Shown: positions 24,922 to 36,142, counted from the stretch's first letter. The stretch is 64,000 nt of DNA from Mauremys mutica (GCF_020497125.1 NC_059082.1:18527965-18591964); one strand, 5' to 3'. The notes: a model not told the origin generated them from the letters alone. A program made the numbers and translations.

Positions 24922-27900
24922 GATTCATAGATTCTAGGACTGGAAGGGACCTCAAGAGGTCATCGAGTCCAGTCCCCTGCCCTCATGGCAGGACCAAATA
25001 CTGTCTAGACCATCCCGGATAGACATTTATCTAACCTACTCTTAAATATCTCCAGAGATGGAGATTCCACAACCTCCTTAGGCAATTTATTCCAGTGTTT
25101 AACCACCCTGACAGTTAGGAACTTTTTCCTAATGTCCAACCTAAACCTCCCTTGCTGCAGTTTAAGCCCCTTGCTTCTTGTTCTATCATTAGAGGCTAAG
25201 GTGAACAAGTTTTCTCCCTCCTCCTTATGACACCCTTTTAGATACCTGAAAACTGCTATCGTGTCCCTGCTCAGTCTTCTCTTTTCCAAACTAAGCAAAC
25301 GCAATTCTTTCAGCCTTCCTTCGTAGGTCATGTTCTCAAGACCTTTAATCATTCTTGTTGCTCTTCTCTGGACCCTCTCCAATTTCTCCACGTCTTTCTT
25401 GAAATGCAGTGCCCAGAACTGGACACAATACTCCAGTTGAGGCCTAACCAGCGCAGAGTAGAGCGGAAGAATGACTTCTCGTGTCTTGCTCACAACACAC
25501 CTGTTAATGCATCCCAGAATCACGTTTGCTTTTTTTGCAACAGCATCATACTGTTGACTCATATTTAGCTTGTGGTTCACTATAACCCCTAGATCCCTTT
25601 CTGCCGTACTCCTTCCTAGACAGTCTCTTCCCATTCTGTATGTGTGAAACTGGATTGTTCCTTCCTAAGTGGAACACTTTGCATTTGTCTTTATTAAACT
25701 TCATCCTGTTTACCTCAGACCATTTCTCCAATTTGTCCAGACAATTTGAATTATGACCCTATCCTCCAAAGCAGTTGCAATCCCTCCCAGTTTGGTATTA
25801 TCTACAAACTTAATAAGCGTACTTTCTATGCCAATAGCTAAGTCGTTGATGAAGATATTGAACAGAGCCAGTCCCAAAACAGACCCCTGTGGAACCCCAC
25901 TTGTTATACCTTTCCAGCAGGATTGGGAACCATTAATAACTACTCTCTGAGTACAGTTATCCAGCCAGTTATGCACCCACCTTATAATAGCCCCATCTAA
26001 GTTGTATTTGCCTAGCTTATTGATAAGAATATCATGCGAGACCGTATCAAATGTCTTACTAAAATCTAGGTATACCACATCCACCGCTTCTCCCTTATCC
26101 ACAAGGCTCATTATCCTATCAAAGAAAGCTATCAGATTTGTTTGACATGATTTGTTCTTTACAAATCCATGCTGGCTATTCCCTATCACCTTATTGCCTT
26201 CCAAGTGTTTACAGATGATTTCCTTAATTACTTGCTCCATTATCTTCCCTGGCACAGAAATTAAACTAACTGGTGTGTAGTTTCCTGGGTTGTTTTTATT
26301 TCCCTTTTTATAGACGGGCACTATATTTGCCCTTTTCCAGTCTTCTGGAATCTCTCCTGTCTCCCATGATTTTCCAAAGATAATAGCTAGAAGCTCAAAT
26401 ACCACCTCTATTAGCTCCTTGAGTATTCTAGGATGCATTTCATCAGGCCCTGGTGACTTGCAGGCATCTAACTTTTCTAAGTGATTTTTAACTTGTTCTT
26501 TTTTTATTTTATCTTCTAAACCTATCTCCTTCCCATTAGCATTCACTATTTTAGGCATTCCTTCAGACCGGTGAAGACCGAAACAAAGAAGTCATTAAGC
26601 ATCTCTGCCATTTCCAAGTTTCCTGTTACTGTTTCTCCCTCCTCACTGAGCAGTGGGCGTACCCTGTCCTTGGTCTTCCTCTTGCTTCTAATGTATTGAT
26701 AAAAAGTCTTCTTGTTTCCCTTATTCCTGTAGCTAGTTTGAGCTCATTTTGTGCCTTTGCTTTTCTAATCTTACCTCTGCATTCCTGTGTTGTTTGCCTA
26801 TATTCATCCTTTGTAATCTGTCCTAGTGTCCATTTTTTGTATGACTCCTTTTTATGTTTAAGATCATGCAAGATCTCGTGGTTAAGCCTAGCTGGTCTTT
26901 TGCCACATTTTCTATCTTTCCTATCCAGCGGAATAGCTTGCTTTTGGGCCCTTAATAGTGTCTCTTTGAAATACTGCCAACTCTCCTCAGTTGTTTTTCC
27001 CCTCAGTTTTGATTCCCATGGAACCTTACCTATCAGCTCTCTGAGCTTACCAAAATCCGCCTTCCTGAAATCCATTGTCTCTGTTTTGCTGTACTCTCTT
27101 CTACCCTTCCTTAGAATTGTGAACTCTATGATTTCATGATCACTTTCACCCAAGCTGTCTTCTACTTTCAAATTCTCAACAAGTTCCTCCCTATTTGGTT
27201 AAAATCAAGTCTAGAACAGCTCCCGCCCAGTAGCTTTTTCAACCTTCTGAAATAAAAAGTTGTCTGCAATGCAGTTCAAGGACTTATTGGATGATCTGTG
27301 CCCTGCTGTATTATTTTCCCAACATATATCTGGATAGCTGAAGTCCCCCATCACCACTAAATCTTGGGCTTTGGATGATTTTGTTAGTAGTTTAAAAAAA
27401 GCCTCATCCACCTCTTCCACCTGGTTAGGTGGCCTGTAGTAGACTCCTAGCATGACATTACCCTTGGTTTTTATCTCTTTTAGCCTAACCCAGAGACTCT
27501 CAACACTTCCATCTCCTATGTCCATCTCCATCTCAGTCCAAGTGTGTACATTTTTAATATATAAGGCAATACCTCTTCCCTTTTTCCCCTGTCTATCCTT
27601 CCTGAGCAAGCCATACCCATCCGCACCAACATTCCAATCGTGTGTATTATCCCACCAAGTTTTGGTGATGCAAACAATGTCATAGTTGTATTTATTTATT
27701 AGCACTTCCAGTTCTTCCTGCTTATTACCCGTACTTCTCACATTTGTATATAGGCATCTAAGATACTGATTTGATCTTGCTTCCTAGTTTTGCCCTGACC
27801 CTCCTTTCTCTCTGCCATTATGGCCCACGCTCCCTCCTATTTCCGAGGCATCTCCCAGGTCTCCATGTTCCCCACTTACCTGTGGGCTTTGCTCACCTGT

Positions 27901-27925
27901 CCCTGTCGAACCTAGTTTAAAGCCT
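24922..27925 (-). pseudogene. CR1 LINE, near-complete ORF2 with inactivating changes
   Basis: Minus-strand ORF2 falls into four blocks. The endonuclease (27741-27211) has YYRPPN and [10 protein letters not shown], but the catalytic glutamate of the usual ITETWW motif is lysine (K27, ITKTWW). A connector (27171-26626) starts with the SDHEIIEF motif. The RT (26558-25710) shows [17 protein letters not shown] and GVPQGSVLG, but the YXDD-type motif reads FVDN at 25797-25808 where FADD is expected. The C-terminal domain (25634-25005) contains LVRPQLEYCVQFW. Frameshifts separate the blocks. The 3' tail ends CCTAGAATCTATGAATCTAT on the minus strand, the CR1 octamer-type end. The 5' side fades out near 27925; ORF1 is not visible. 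Both endonuclease and polymerase look dead. Confidence 0.92.
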
Positions 27926-27929
27926 ATGA

Positions 27930-28830
27930 TTCTTCAGAAACAAAACATGGCATATTAAGGGCATATTGTTTTAAGCAAGTTGCTCTGGAGGAAGCTAGAG
28001 TTGATGGAGTTCTGTTTGAAGATGTTCCCTTTGCCCAAGAGAAGCACTTCCATTTAAAACAAAACACACAAAGATTTTAGTTGAGGGAAGGTGAGATGAA
28101 GGTTATCGAGACAGGCTGAGTGAAAGAGCAGGAAGAAACTATTTACCATGTTGGAAAAAAAAAAAAAAAAGGAAAAGGAGGAGAAAAATGGTTGTTCAGG
28201 GTAAAAGATATTGGCACAACAGGACAAGGGAGGTACCATAGACAAAAAGAGCAGTGGCCTGATATTTTAATTGTAAAGGCTACATCTCAGAGAAGCAGGT
28301 CCAGAAAAGAACTGCAAAAGCAGAACCGCATACCAGAATGGCTGCCAGTGAAGTCAAACCAAGTACCAAGGTCAAGGAGAAGGAACCAGCACCAGCCAAA
28401 AGGCCAATAGTTACAGAGGAGAGCAGTAGCACTACCATAACCAGTGTACCATTTTAAAATGTTAACCAAGTATTCCAACTCCATGTTACCTACACAGTGT
28501 CAAAAAACCATATCTACTGAGTATTTGTATTAACGTAGCCCCTATGAGCCCTATACGATGATTTTCTCATAACTGATCATTTGCTCTATATTCAAATAAA
28601 GATTTAGACAAGTTTCATCTGATTATTAATTTTATATTGGATATTTAAAATGATGCAGCTCATCAATTGAGATGTCAACTTTGCTCTAATATTTTTATGT
28701 TATTTCACAGAACGATGAGTCATGTTAGCATGGAAAAGTTTGAAAAGCAACATTTCCTAAAGTGAAAGGCACAAAAACACTTCAAGGGGGATCGAGAACA
28801 AAACCCTTTGTTTTTCCTAATTCAAGAACT
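27930..28830. other. Intronic sequence, nothing recognised
   Basis: AT-rich DNA with a 17-base A run at about 28155. No gene or recognised repeat. Confidence 0.45.
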
Positions 28831-28834
28831 ACAC

Positions 28835-29030
28835 AGTTGTGCCTAGCTTACCCTAGAAAAGATATCCTGGTATAACTGTACCGGCAAAACTTCGTGGTGT
28901 AGACACAGCTTATACTGGCAGAAGAGCCAGTATTTTATATCAGTTTCCTGAACAAAATCAGCTATACCAGTAAAGTGCTCTTTTGCCAATATAACTGCAT
29001 CTACACCAGGGCTTTGGTTGGTATTAAAAA
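28835..29030. mobile_element. Degenerate Harbinger-like MITE
   Basis: GGTGTAGACACAGC and GCATCTACACCAGGGC are opposed copies of the GTCTACAC-type Harbinger terminus. Between them are paired TATACC and GGTATA segments. The outer ends do not match cleanly and no target duplication could be assigned, so this is an old copy related to 30421-30684. Confidence 0.5.
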
Positions 29031-29085
29031 AGTTGTAAAAACCCACACCCCTAACTGACATTACTTTCCGAGCAGAAAAAAAAAA

Positions 29086-29400
29086 ACAGGAGTACTTGTG
29101 GCACCTTAAAGACTAACAAATTTATTGTAGCATGAGCTTTCGTGAGCTAAAGCTCACTTCTTCGGATGCATAGAATGGAACACACAGACAGGAGATATTT
29201 ATACATACAGAGAACATGAAAAGGTGGAAGTATGCATACCAACAGGCAGAGTCTAATCAATTGAGATGAGCTATCGTTAGCAGGAGGAAAAAAAACTTTT
29301 TGAAGTGATAATTAAGATGGCCCATAGAAGGTGTGAGGAGAACTTAACATAGGGAAATAGATTCAATTGGTGTAATGACCCAACCATTCCCAGTCAAATA
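29086..29400 (-). mobile_element. Penelope-like retroelement 3' segment
   Basis: On the minus strand the 3' end reads TTTGTTAGTCTTTAAGGTGC, then CACAAGTACTCCTG, ending in an A/T-rich run at 29086. The preceding core has the hammerhead-like palindrome (29130-29169). The upstream part (29230-29400) resembles the usual longer form of this family. It is 5'-truncated with no reverse transcriptase. Family assignment is from memory of similar reptile repeats. Confidence 0.6.
29130..29169 (-). ncRNA. Hammerhead-ribozyme-like motif
   Basis: The minus strand shows stem I (GCAT with ATGC), the strand CCGAAGA, stem II GTGAGC-TTTA-GCTCAC (perfect 6 bp), then GAAA, a GC dinucleotide as a minimal stem III and UC before stem I. 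The only core departure from CUGANGA is U to C at the second position. That change is expected to abolish or strongly reduce cleavage. Confidence 0.6.
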
Positions 29401-29521
29401 TCTTGTTGTTTACATACTTAGTAGTATATGTAATAGTGCATGTGTTTTGTTTATCTGTTTATGTTACAGTGCTAGGAGGAAATCACCACCAGTAGTTCCC
29501 ACTGTTGGCGATTTGGGGGCG

Positions 29522-30420
29522 TGTCATAAACAGATAGTTAAGGGTTAAGGTCTGTTTTACCTGTAAAGGGTTAACATGTAGTACCTGGTGACCACCTGAC
29601 CAGAGGACCAATCAGAGACGAGATTTTTTCAAATCTCTGTGGAGGGAAGCCTTTGTCTGTGAGAACTGTTTTTGGATCTAACAGAGGACAGTCATGTCTC
29701 CAAGTTCTCCTGGAGTAGTTTCTACTAATTAATAGTGAGTATTAATTAGAAAGGCGAATTAGTCTTATGATTTGATTTCTATATTTGCAATTGTGTGTTT
29801 GCTAAAGGAAATGCTTTATTCCTGTTTGCTGATATTGCTTTTACTGAGAAAAGGGGGAGAGGGGATTCTCTCCAGAGATTGATAAGGTTATACCCTATGA
29901 GTGTCCAGCTTGGGCTCATAGAGATTCTGTACTTTCTTTTTGTTCTCTTAATAAATTCTTTTCTATTAAGGACTTGTTGGTCTTTCCTTGGGTGGATTCT
30001 CAGGGAAAGGGGAGGGGGAGGTATCCCTCTGTAGTTGGATCCCGGTATCTCTCCTAGGAAAGGGGAGGGGGGAGGAAGCAGGGGGAATGGTTTGTTTCTC
30101 CTGGGTGTGAGAACTCCATGGATTTGGGGCTCTTGGAATCCCCTAGGATTTTGGGGAAGGACTGTGTCTCAATCCACATTTCTTGATTGAGTGGTGGCAG
30201 CGAGAAGGAACCCCACCCTAAGGGTTAGGGTGGTGGCAGAATACCTGCAGGTCCCCATCTTTGAACCCACAAGCTCAAAGTGGGGGTGAGATCCCATAGG
30301 ACATGGTGGCAGAATACATGCGGGTCCTCACTTTGAAACCGCCCAGTTTCAAATGAGGGTAGACCCATGACATGGTGGCAGCGGTGGGTGTCTAGTGCAG
30401 AGTTGGACTTGATTTAATAC
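29522..30420 (+). mobile_element. LTR retroelement: one LTR and start of leader
   Basis: An 851-bp LTR (29522-30372) starts TGTCATAAAC and ends CCCATGACA, giving the TG...CA ends with a 6-bp inverted TGTCAT/ATGACA. It contains AATAAA at 29950-29955, followed by a T-rich stretch. Immediately downstream TGGTGGCAGCGGTGGG occupies the primer-binding-site position. A related TGGTGGCAGCG also occurs inside the LTR at about 30190, which may mean a nested or variant 3' part. Only 48 bases of leader remain before a Harbinger MITE. No gag, pol or env is present and no second LTR was found in this window. Confidence 0.65.
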
Positions 30421-30684
30421 GGCCTTGTCTACACTAGGAGGCTTTTGCAGAGATAGTTACACCCTTCTACCTAAATTGGCATAGCCTTTTAGTGTAGTTA
30501 TCTCCATATGAAAGTGCTTATGCCAGTTCCTGAGGCTAGCATAAGCTATACCAATACAAACACAGTTATACCAGTAAGACTGCACCTACATGAGGGTTTT
30601 TACTAGCATAGCCACATCCATAAGAAATCGAACCCCTAACTGATACAGCTACGCTTGCAAAACTGTAACGAGTAGACTAAGGCC
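30421..30684. mobile_element. Harbinger-type MITE
   Basis: The left end GGCCTTGTCTACACTA matches the type of the full element at 32991. The right end reads TAGACTAAGGCC followed by TTA. Internal GTTATACCAGTAAG and related segments are typical of turtle Harbinger MITEs. The left flank is TAC, so the TTA duplication is imperfect. Confidence 0.7.
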
Positions 30685-30689
30685 TTAAT

Positions 30690-31559
30690 TATTCAGATAT
30701 TGGCATATATGACAACAGTTGGGTGCCTGATCCTATGAGGTGCTGAGTCTTTTCTGAGAGATACTGAGCACCTGGGACCTCTCAGGACCGAGCCATTCGG
30801 CAGCACAGCCTATGAAGCACAGCAAAAGTCTCGTGCTTCTTTTGAAGTATTGGCTATTTCATCAAGCCTTTTAGAACCATAGAGCCAAATACAGCCCTAG
30901 CGTAAGTGAGCGCAGCTCCTACTGACTTCTGTGGGACTGGTACCAACAGTTGTCAAGGCTTAATTTGCACCATAGAGAATAAAATGGGGGGAGGGCGAAC
31001 GGACCAACATACAGGAGCATAAAAGGAGACGAGGGTAAGACGGATACGTTTCAGAAACAAGTTGATAAACTGGAGAAGGGTAGGAAGACTAAAAAAAGGA
31101 TTAATTCATTTATAAGGGGAATAAAAGGAACTAGACTATGTTGTATCTTTAAAAAACCTGAATAACGAGAAAGTGCACTTGTAGGATCATTAAAATTGGA
31201 AAAAAAGCCATGCATACACCCACACAGTGGACTCCATATCAACGGCAGAAGCCACAGTCAATAAAATCGTGCTTGCAGTTAGCTCAGCCATTGTCATCAG
31301 ATCTTTCAAACACCCCCTTTGATTTAGCAACATATGGCCACATCCTTAATCTGTGAAGTGGTGTGTACATTTCTCCACAGCTGGAAAAATCCACTGACTT
31401 TCCAAAGGCAAAGAAATTCTCACTGAGTTAAAGACCAAGATATTTTCAAGATCTGTGATGGAGAGAAGGAGAACTAAGCTGGAGGAAATATTTAGGTTTC
31501 AATAGCGACAGGACTTCAGTAATGAAAAGCAATAATCCTGATCTCACAAAGCCCAAAGG
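30690..31559. other. Intronic sequence with old palindromic remnants
   Basis: GGGTGCCTGATCCTATGAGG, followed by TGCTGAG ... CTGAGCACC, at about 30720-30785 looks like an ancient foldback MITE. The remainder is unrecognised. Confidence 0.4.
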
Positions 31560-31775
31560 TGGAAATTGCACCTGCCCATTAGTGGATTTGCTATATTGCA
31601 TTGTGAGGCCTTGGCAGCAAAGAAGCTGCAGCCCACAATTAATGAACTGTTCAAATCAGCTGTGAAACTTGTCAACTTAATTAAGCCAAAGTTAGTTAAG
31701 TCATTGTTTGATAATTTTGTGCAAAGAAGTGGGCTCGGGACATGCACAGCTTTATTTCATGAACAAATCTGCTAG
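31560..31775 (+). pseudogene. hAT (ZBED-like) transposase fossil
   Basis: The frame reads AILHCEALAAKKLQP, then INELFKSAVKLVNLIKPK, then LVKSLFDNF and CTALFHEQ. This is the order seen in the catalytic region of ZBED5/SCAND3-like hAT transposases: a cysteine/histidine-rich HC motif, then the VVNFIKSRPL-type helix, then LLLHTEVRWLS. The conserved tryptophan after HEQ follows a stop codon, and nothing before about 31560 extends the domain. It is a short dead piece of a hAT transposase, not a host gene. Confidence 0.65.
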
Positions 31776-31799
31776 CTGGCACATAGCAGAGCGCACTGT

Positions 31800-32987
31800 G
31801 TATCTATGAACTCAGAAATTAAATGCCCGTGCAATGAAAGATAGCACTGGCTGACAATGTGTCTTATGAAATCTTGCTGGATATTCCGACATGTCTGGTG
31901 GCCTCATACTTCTTCTCTGTTATTCAATGGTTAAGTAGCAAGTGCATTTGAAAATAATCAATATTGTGAAGGCCTCATGAAATATATGGACCTCCAGAAT
32001 GATCCAACTAATCTGGAGAGAGATTGGGGATCCTGCCTAGGGAACTTTCTTAGAAACCTATAAACTTGGGGCCAAACGGGGGCATAGACAGAGTAGCCAA
32101 GCAGAAGTGTTCTGAGGCATCACACACAGCGGATGCAAAGAGAAGACTTCATGGAGCAAGATGGGGAACTATGCTCCTTAAAACTGCTTCAGATAGAACA
32201 GCAACGTACCATCCCAGCCCTACACTCCCTGCCAAGCACTCGTGTACGACAGAGTGCAAATTACTTAGCCTCCCTTTTCCCCCACATTTTTAGCACGTTA
32301 AAGACCGTGTGCCTTGCCTGGACTTTAAAACATGTCCGTTCGTTAGTACATATTAGCTAGCATGTGCTAACATCACACCTAAGAGTTTAGACTGGATAAA
32401 GCCTGAGGGTATATGGATGGGTTTTTTAAACTAAAAGTAATTGTTGGCTAATTCAAGCTAACTGGCAAACATTTGTACTTGCTATACTGGACACTCCACA
32501 AACATTTGTTCCAGGACACAAGTACTTGCAACAGTCAAATTGAGTTGCGGTAATCAATGAACCTGAGTTTAAGAACTCCAAAATAAGCACACCCTTAACA
32601 CTGGGACCAATTCATCCCTACACTAGGGCTGATCTCAGTGCAAATGCTTCCCTAACTTGACCCAGGCTGCCACAGCCCCTAGCAGCTGTTGAAGCAGCCC
32701 ACAATAGCAGACATGGTGCTCTGGCCACGCCTTATAGGCTGGGAATACCCCCTAGACGCCCCATGTGGGATAGCTTAGCGACTTTATACTAGCTCTGGAC
32801 TTGCTGGAGGCAGCTCGTACTTTGGGGACTTTCTGAGGGCTGGATCTGCTGACTTTATGGCCCCTTTATGCTGGCAGAGCCAATGCAAAAAACCAAGAGG
32901 GATGGGGTGAATTGGGCCTTCTGTGCCTGTTTTCACCTCTGTAAAACGTGAGTAATAATACAGAGCTACCTTGCAGGGTGCTGGAAC
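31800..32987. other. Intronic sequence, MIR remnant at the end
   Basis: Mostly unrecognised. At about 32930-32985 TTTTCACCTCTGTAAAACG, followed by AGTAATAATAC and CCTTGCAGGGTGCTG, resembles MIR. The Harbinger element is inserted directly after this segment. Confidence 0.45.
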
Positions 32988-33380
32988 TCAGGCCTGGTCT
33001 ACACTAGGACTTTAAATCGAATTTAGCAGTGTTAATTCGAATTAACCGCTCAACTGTCCACACCAGGAAGCCGTTTAATTCGACCTAGAGGGTTCTTTAG
33101 TTCGAATTCGGTACTCCACCCCGACGAGGGGAGTAGCGCTAAATTCGACATGGCTATCTCGAATTAGGCTATGTGTGGATGCAAATCGAACTTAGTAGCT
33201 CCGGGAGCTATCCCACAGTGCACCACTCTGTTGACGCTCTGGACAGCAGTCCAAGCTTGGATTCTCTGACCAGCCACATAGGAAACGACCCGGGAAAATT
33301 TGAATTCCTTTTCCTGTCTGGGCACTTTGAATCTGATGTCCTGGTTGGACATCGGGGCGAGCTCAGCAGCACCTGCAACG

Positions 33381-35284
33381 ATGCAGAGCTCTCCAGCAGA
33401 GGAGTCCATGCAATCCCAGAATAGAAAGAGGTCCCCAGCATGGACAGACCGGGAAGTCCTGGATCTGATCGCTGTGTGGGGCGATGAGTCTGTGCTTTCG
33501 GAGCTGCGCTCCAACAAACGGAATGCAAAGACCTACGAGAAGGTCTCCAAAGCCATGGCACTCAGAGGATACAGCTGGGATACAACGCAGTGCCGCGTGA
33601 AAATCAAGGACCTGAGACAAGGCTACCAAAAAGTCAGAGCGGCAAACGGACGCTCCGGAGCCCAGCCCCAGACATGCCGCTTCTACGAGGCACTGCATGC
33701 CATTCTAGGTGGGTCTGCCACCACTGCCCCACCAGTGTCCGTGGACTCTGAGGATGGCATAGTGTCGACGGGCAGTTCCTCGGCGATGTTCGCCGATGGG
33801 GAAGATGAGGAAGGGTTTGTGGAGGACGACGCAGGCGACAGCGCTTACAATACCGCTTTCCCCAACAGCCAGGATCTCTTCATCACCCTCACAGAGATCC
33901 CCTACCAACCCTCCCCGGCCGTTAACCCGGACTCAGAATCAGGGGAAGGATCAGTCGGTAAGTGCTATAAACATGGAAACATTTATTTTTTAAAAAACAG
34001 GAATAAAAAATATATAAAAACTATATAAAAACTTTTCCATATAAAACTATATAAAAAGAAGGTCCACACATATAGGGATGGAACAGAAATCCTCCTGGGA
34101 CACTCCCACGAAGCTCTCGTAGAGCAGCTCGAAAAGTCTTCGCAGGAGGTTCCTGGGGAGAGGTGCCTTATTTGGTGCTCCGTGGAAGCACACTCTTCCG
34201 CGCCAGGCCATCCTAATGTACAGCGGAATCATTGCCTCCACCAGCATGGCAGCATACGGTCCTGGTCTGTGCAGGGATTCTAGCAGCATCCTCTCTCTCT
34301 CTCTCCGAGTGACCCGCCTCAGGGTAATCTCGTTCGGCGACTGCTGCATCTAATTAGGGCAATTAGTGTACTGTTACTATTGTGAATGCTTGACTTTTAC
34401 TTTGCATAGCAATGACCTTCGTTTAACAGCCACGTGTTGGAGGCCGCAGAGGAAAAGCATACAGTGATCTTTCCCGGGCACAGCCGCGAGGGGCTGGAAC
34501 AGGGTCAGACTTTAGGCTTTCCAGATTGCCTTCAGCGGGAGGGCACAGCTATCCATTAACTGTTAAGCAGCCTATAGTGTAGTGCTTACCAGGCCTGGCT
34601 GCTACACGGATTCAGCTGTACCGCCCCGCTTGTCCGATCTCCTGTGCACGACCGCAGCCAATGAAAGCGTATTCCGAAATCTCGAACTTGTCCTGAGAGC
34701 TCGTGAGACTAGGTGCCCTGTATGGTCTTGTTCACAGAAACTGACTAGACTGTGTTCAGTGTTCGCAAACATGTATCTTTTCAAGGAAATCACTTCCTTT
34801 TTCCCATCACACAGCTGCGGCTCTTTCACAAACTGCCCCGGCTTCCCCCTCACAGAGGCTGGCGCAGATTAGGCGGCGAAAGAAAAAGACTAGGGACGAC
34901 ATGTTCTCGGAACTGATGGCCTGCTCCAGAGCCGAGGCGGCCGAGCAGAGACAGTGGAGGGAGACCCTATGTCAGCACCAGCGCTCACACAGCAAACGGG
35001 AGGACAGGTGGCGGCAGGAAGACCAGCAGGTGACTCAAACGCTGCTTGGGCTAATGAGGGAGCAAACGGACACGCTCCGGCGCCTTGTAGATGTTCTGCA
35101 GGACCGCAGGCAGGAGCAGAGAGCCCCCCTGAACTGTATCTGCAACCGCCCTCCCCCGCCACAAAGTCCTGTCCCCCCCTCACCCAAAATCACAAGAAGG
35201 AGGGGCGCTAGGGGCCGTGAAAACTGTCACTCCACCCCAGCAGAGCGCTCATGTACCAAACAGCTCTCATGCCATAAATTTTGA
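33381..35284 (+). CDS. Harbinger MYB/SANT-like DNA-binding protein (2 exons)
   Basis: This is the accessory protein of the Harbinger element. In this superfamily such proteins bind the transposon ends and bring the nuclease to the nucleus. Exon 1 is 33381-33957, ending at a GTAAGT donor. Exon 2 is 34815-35284, after a CATCACACAG acceptor. The junction keeps frame (phase 1) and gives 348 residues. Residues about 18-110 form a trihelix MYB/SANT-like domain with W21, W33 and W66, a CRVKIKDLRQ helix and CRFYEALHAILG at its end. An acidic stretch follows, about residues 130-160. Exon 2 opens with SPSQRLAQIRRRKKK (basic, probably nuclear localisation) and continues as a glutamine/arginine-rich coiled coil. 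I chose Met at 33381 because MQSSPAEESMQSQ is the usual start of this family; an upstream in-frame Met lies at 33300. No premature stop is seen. Confidence 0.85.
33958..34814 (+). other. Intron of the Harbinger MYB-like gene
   Basis: GT donor at 33958 (GTAAGT) and AG acceptor ending at 34814 (TTTTTCCCATCACACAG). The alternative acceptor at 34855 (TTCCCCCTCACAG) would put exon 2 out of frame and meet a stop at once. That favours the upstream one. The intron also holds an antisense 100-codon frame. Confidence 0.75.
34047..34349 (-). CDS. Unknown 100-aa antisense frame in Harbinger intron
   Basis: Starts MQQSPNEITLRRVTRRERER and has a hydrophobic middle, AAMLVEAMIPLYIRMAW, then LLRRLFELLYESF. 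It is inside the MYB intron, on the same strand as the transposase and about 1.8 kb beyond its end. A minus-strand AATAAA lies about 60 bp downstream (33987-33982), and an AG precedes the ATG, so it could be a terminal exon of an antisense transcript. I do not recognise the sequence. It may be a third Harbinger product, an exon of a spliced transposase-strand RNA, or chance. Confidence 0.35.
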   Translation of the reverse strand: MQQSPNEITLRRVTRRERERMLLESLHRPGPYAAMLVEAMIPLYIRMAWRGRVCFHGAPNKAPLPRNLLRRLFELLYESFVGVSQEDFCSIPICVDLLFI

Positions 35285-36014
35285 GAAGTGCTTCCCTTCC
35301 TGGATCACCCAGTCCCAAATCCAAGTTTCATCCCCCCACTGTGTAGTTGAGTATTAAGAGTAGTTTGTTGTTATTCACTGTTTCCGTCACGTTTTCCTTG
35401 TCAGAAGACTTTGTGTGACGGGGGGGAAGGGGTTTTTTAATTGCATAGGACAGCCTCCATTACCAGGGTACAGACTTGGGGGCAGGATCAACAGCAGGAC
35501 ACACACAGACTGCAGTCACTAGGCACCAGGGTCAGTCTGTGAGGTGTATGCTGCCCCGGGTCAGTCTGTGAGGTGTATGCTGCCCCAGGGTCCTAGCGCC
35601 TGCAATCCACAAATGGCAAGGCAGGCTGCCCTTACCATGCCCTTCCACCCTAGCCACGAGCCTCTCCGATGCCCTGAGCCCCAGCAAGAGCCCTCATCCA
35701 CAGACACATACTCACCCTTCCCACACACCCCTCACCCCTTCCTACGCCCCAACCCCCAGCCCAGAGCCTGCATCCAAACGCCGTCCCAAAGACGGCACCC
35801 CTCACCCCTTCCTGCAAACCCACCCCTTCCTGCACACCCACCTGCAACCGTCCTCCCCCCAGAGACCGCTGTAGGAGCAGGAGCCTGTCATTCCTCTAGT
35901 GTAGAAGCGGTCTGTACATCAGTGCACACCGTACCCACCACAGTCTGCGTCCATGTTTCAACCCTTGAACAGGAATTCATAATTAAAGAAAACTTTGTTA
36001 ATAATCAGTGTTCC

Positions 36015-36026
36015 ATTAAATTTATT
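36015..36026. terminator. Facing poly(A) signals of the two Harbinger genes
   Basis: ATTAAA on the plus strand (36015-36020) serves the MYB-like gene. TTTATT (36021-36026), AATAAA on the minus strand, serves the transposase, whose stop codon is at 36143. The two signals abut in a tail-to-tail arrangement. Confidence 0.6.
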
Positions 36027-36142
36027 TTAAAACGTGTGTTGGAAGGGGGGAAACCTGGAGAACGGGGTACGTAACCGCAGATCGAAGTCAACAGTCACTG
36101 AAACAGGCTCAGGTTCAGCTTCTCTGTAAATCAACTGGAGAG

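Noticed and set aside
34841..34855. Acceptor TTCCCCCTCACAG for exon 2 of the MYB-like gene
   Set aside because: Splicing here gives an immediate in-frame stop; the acceptor ending at 34814 restores the family-typical reading.
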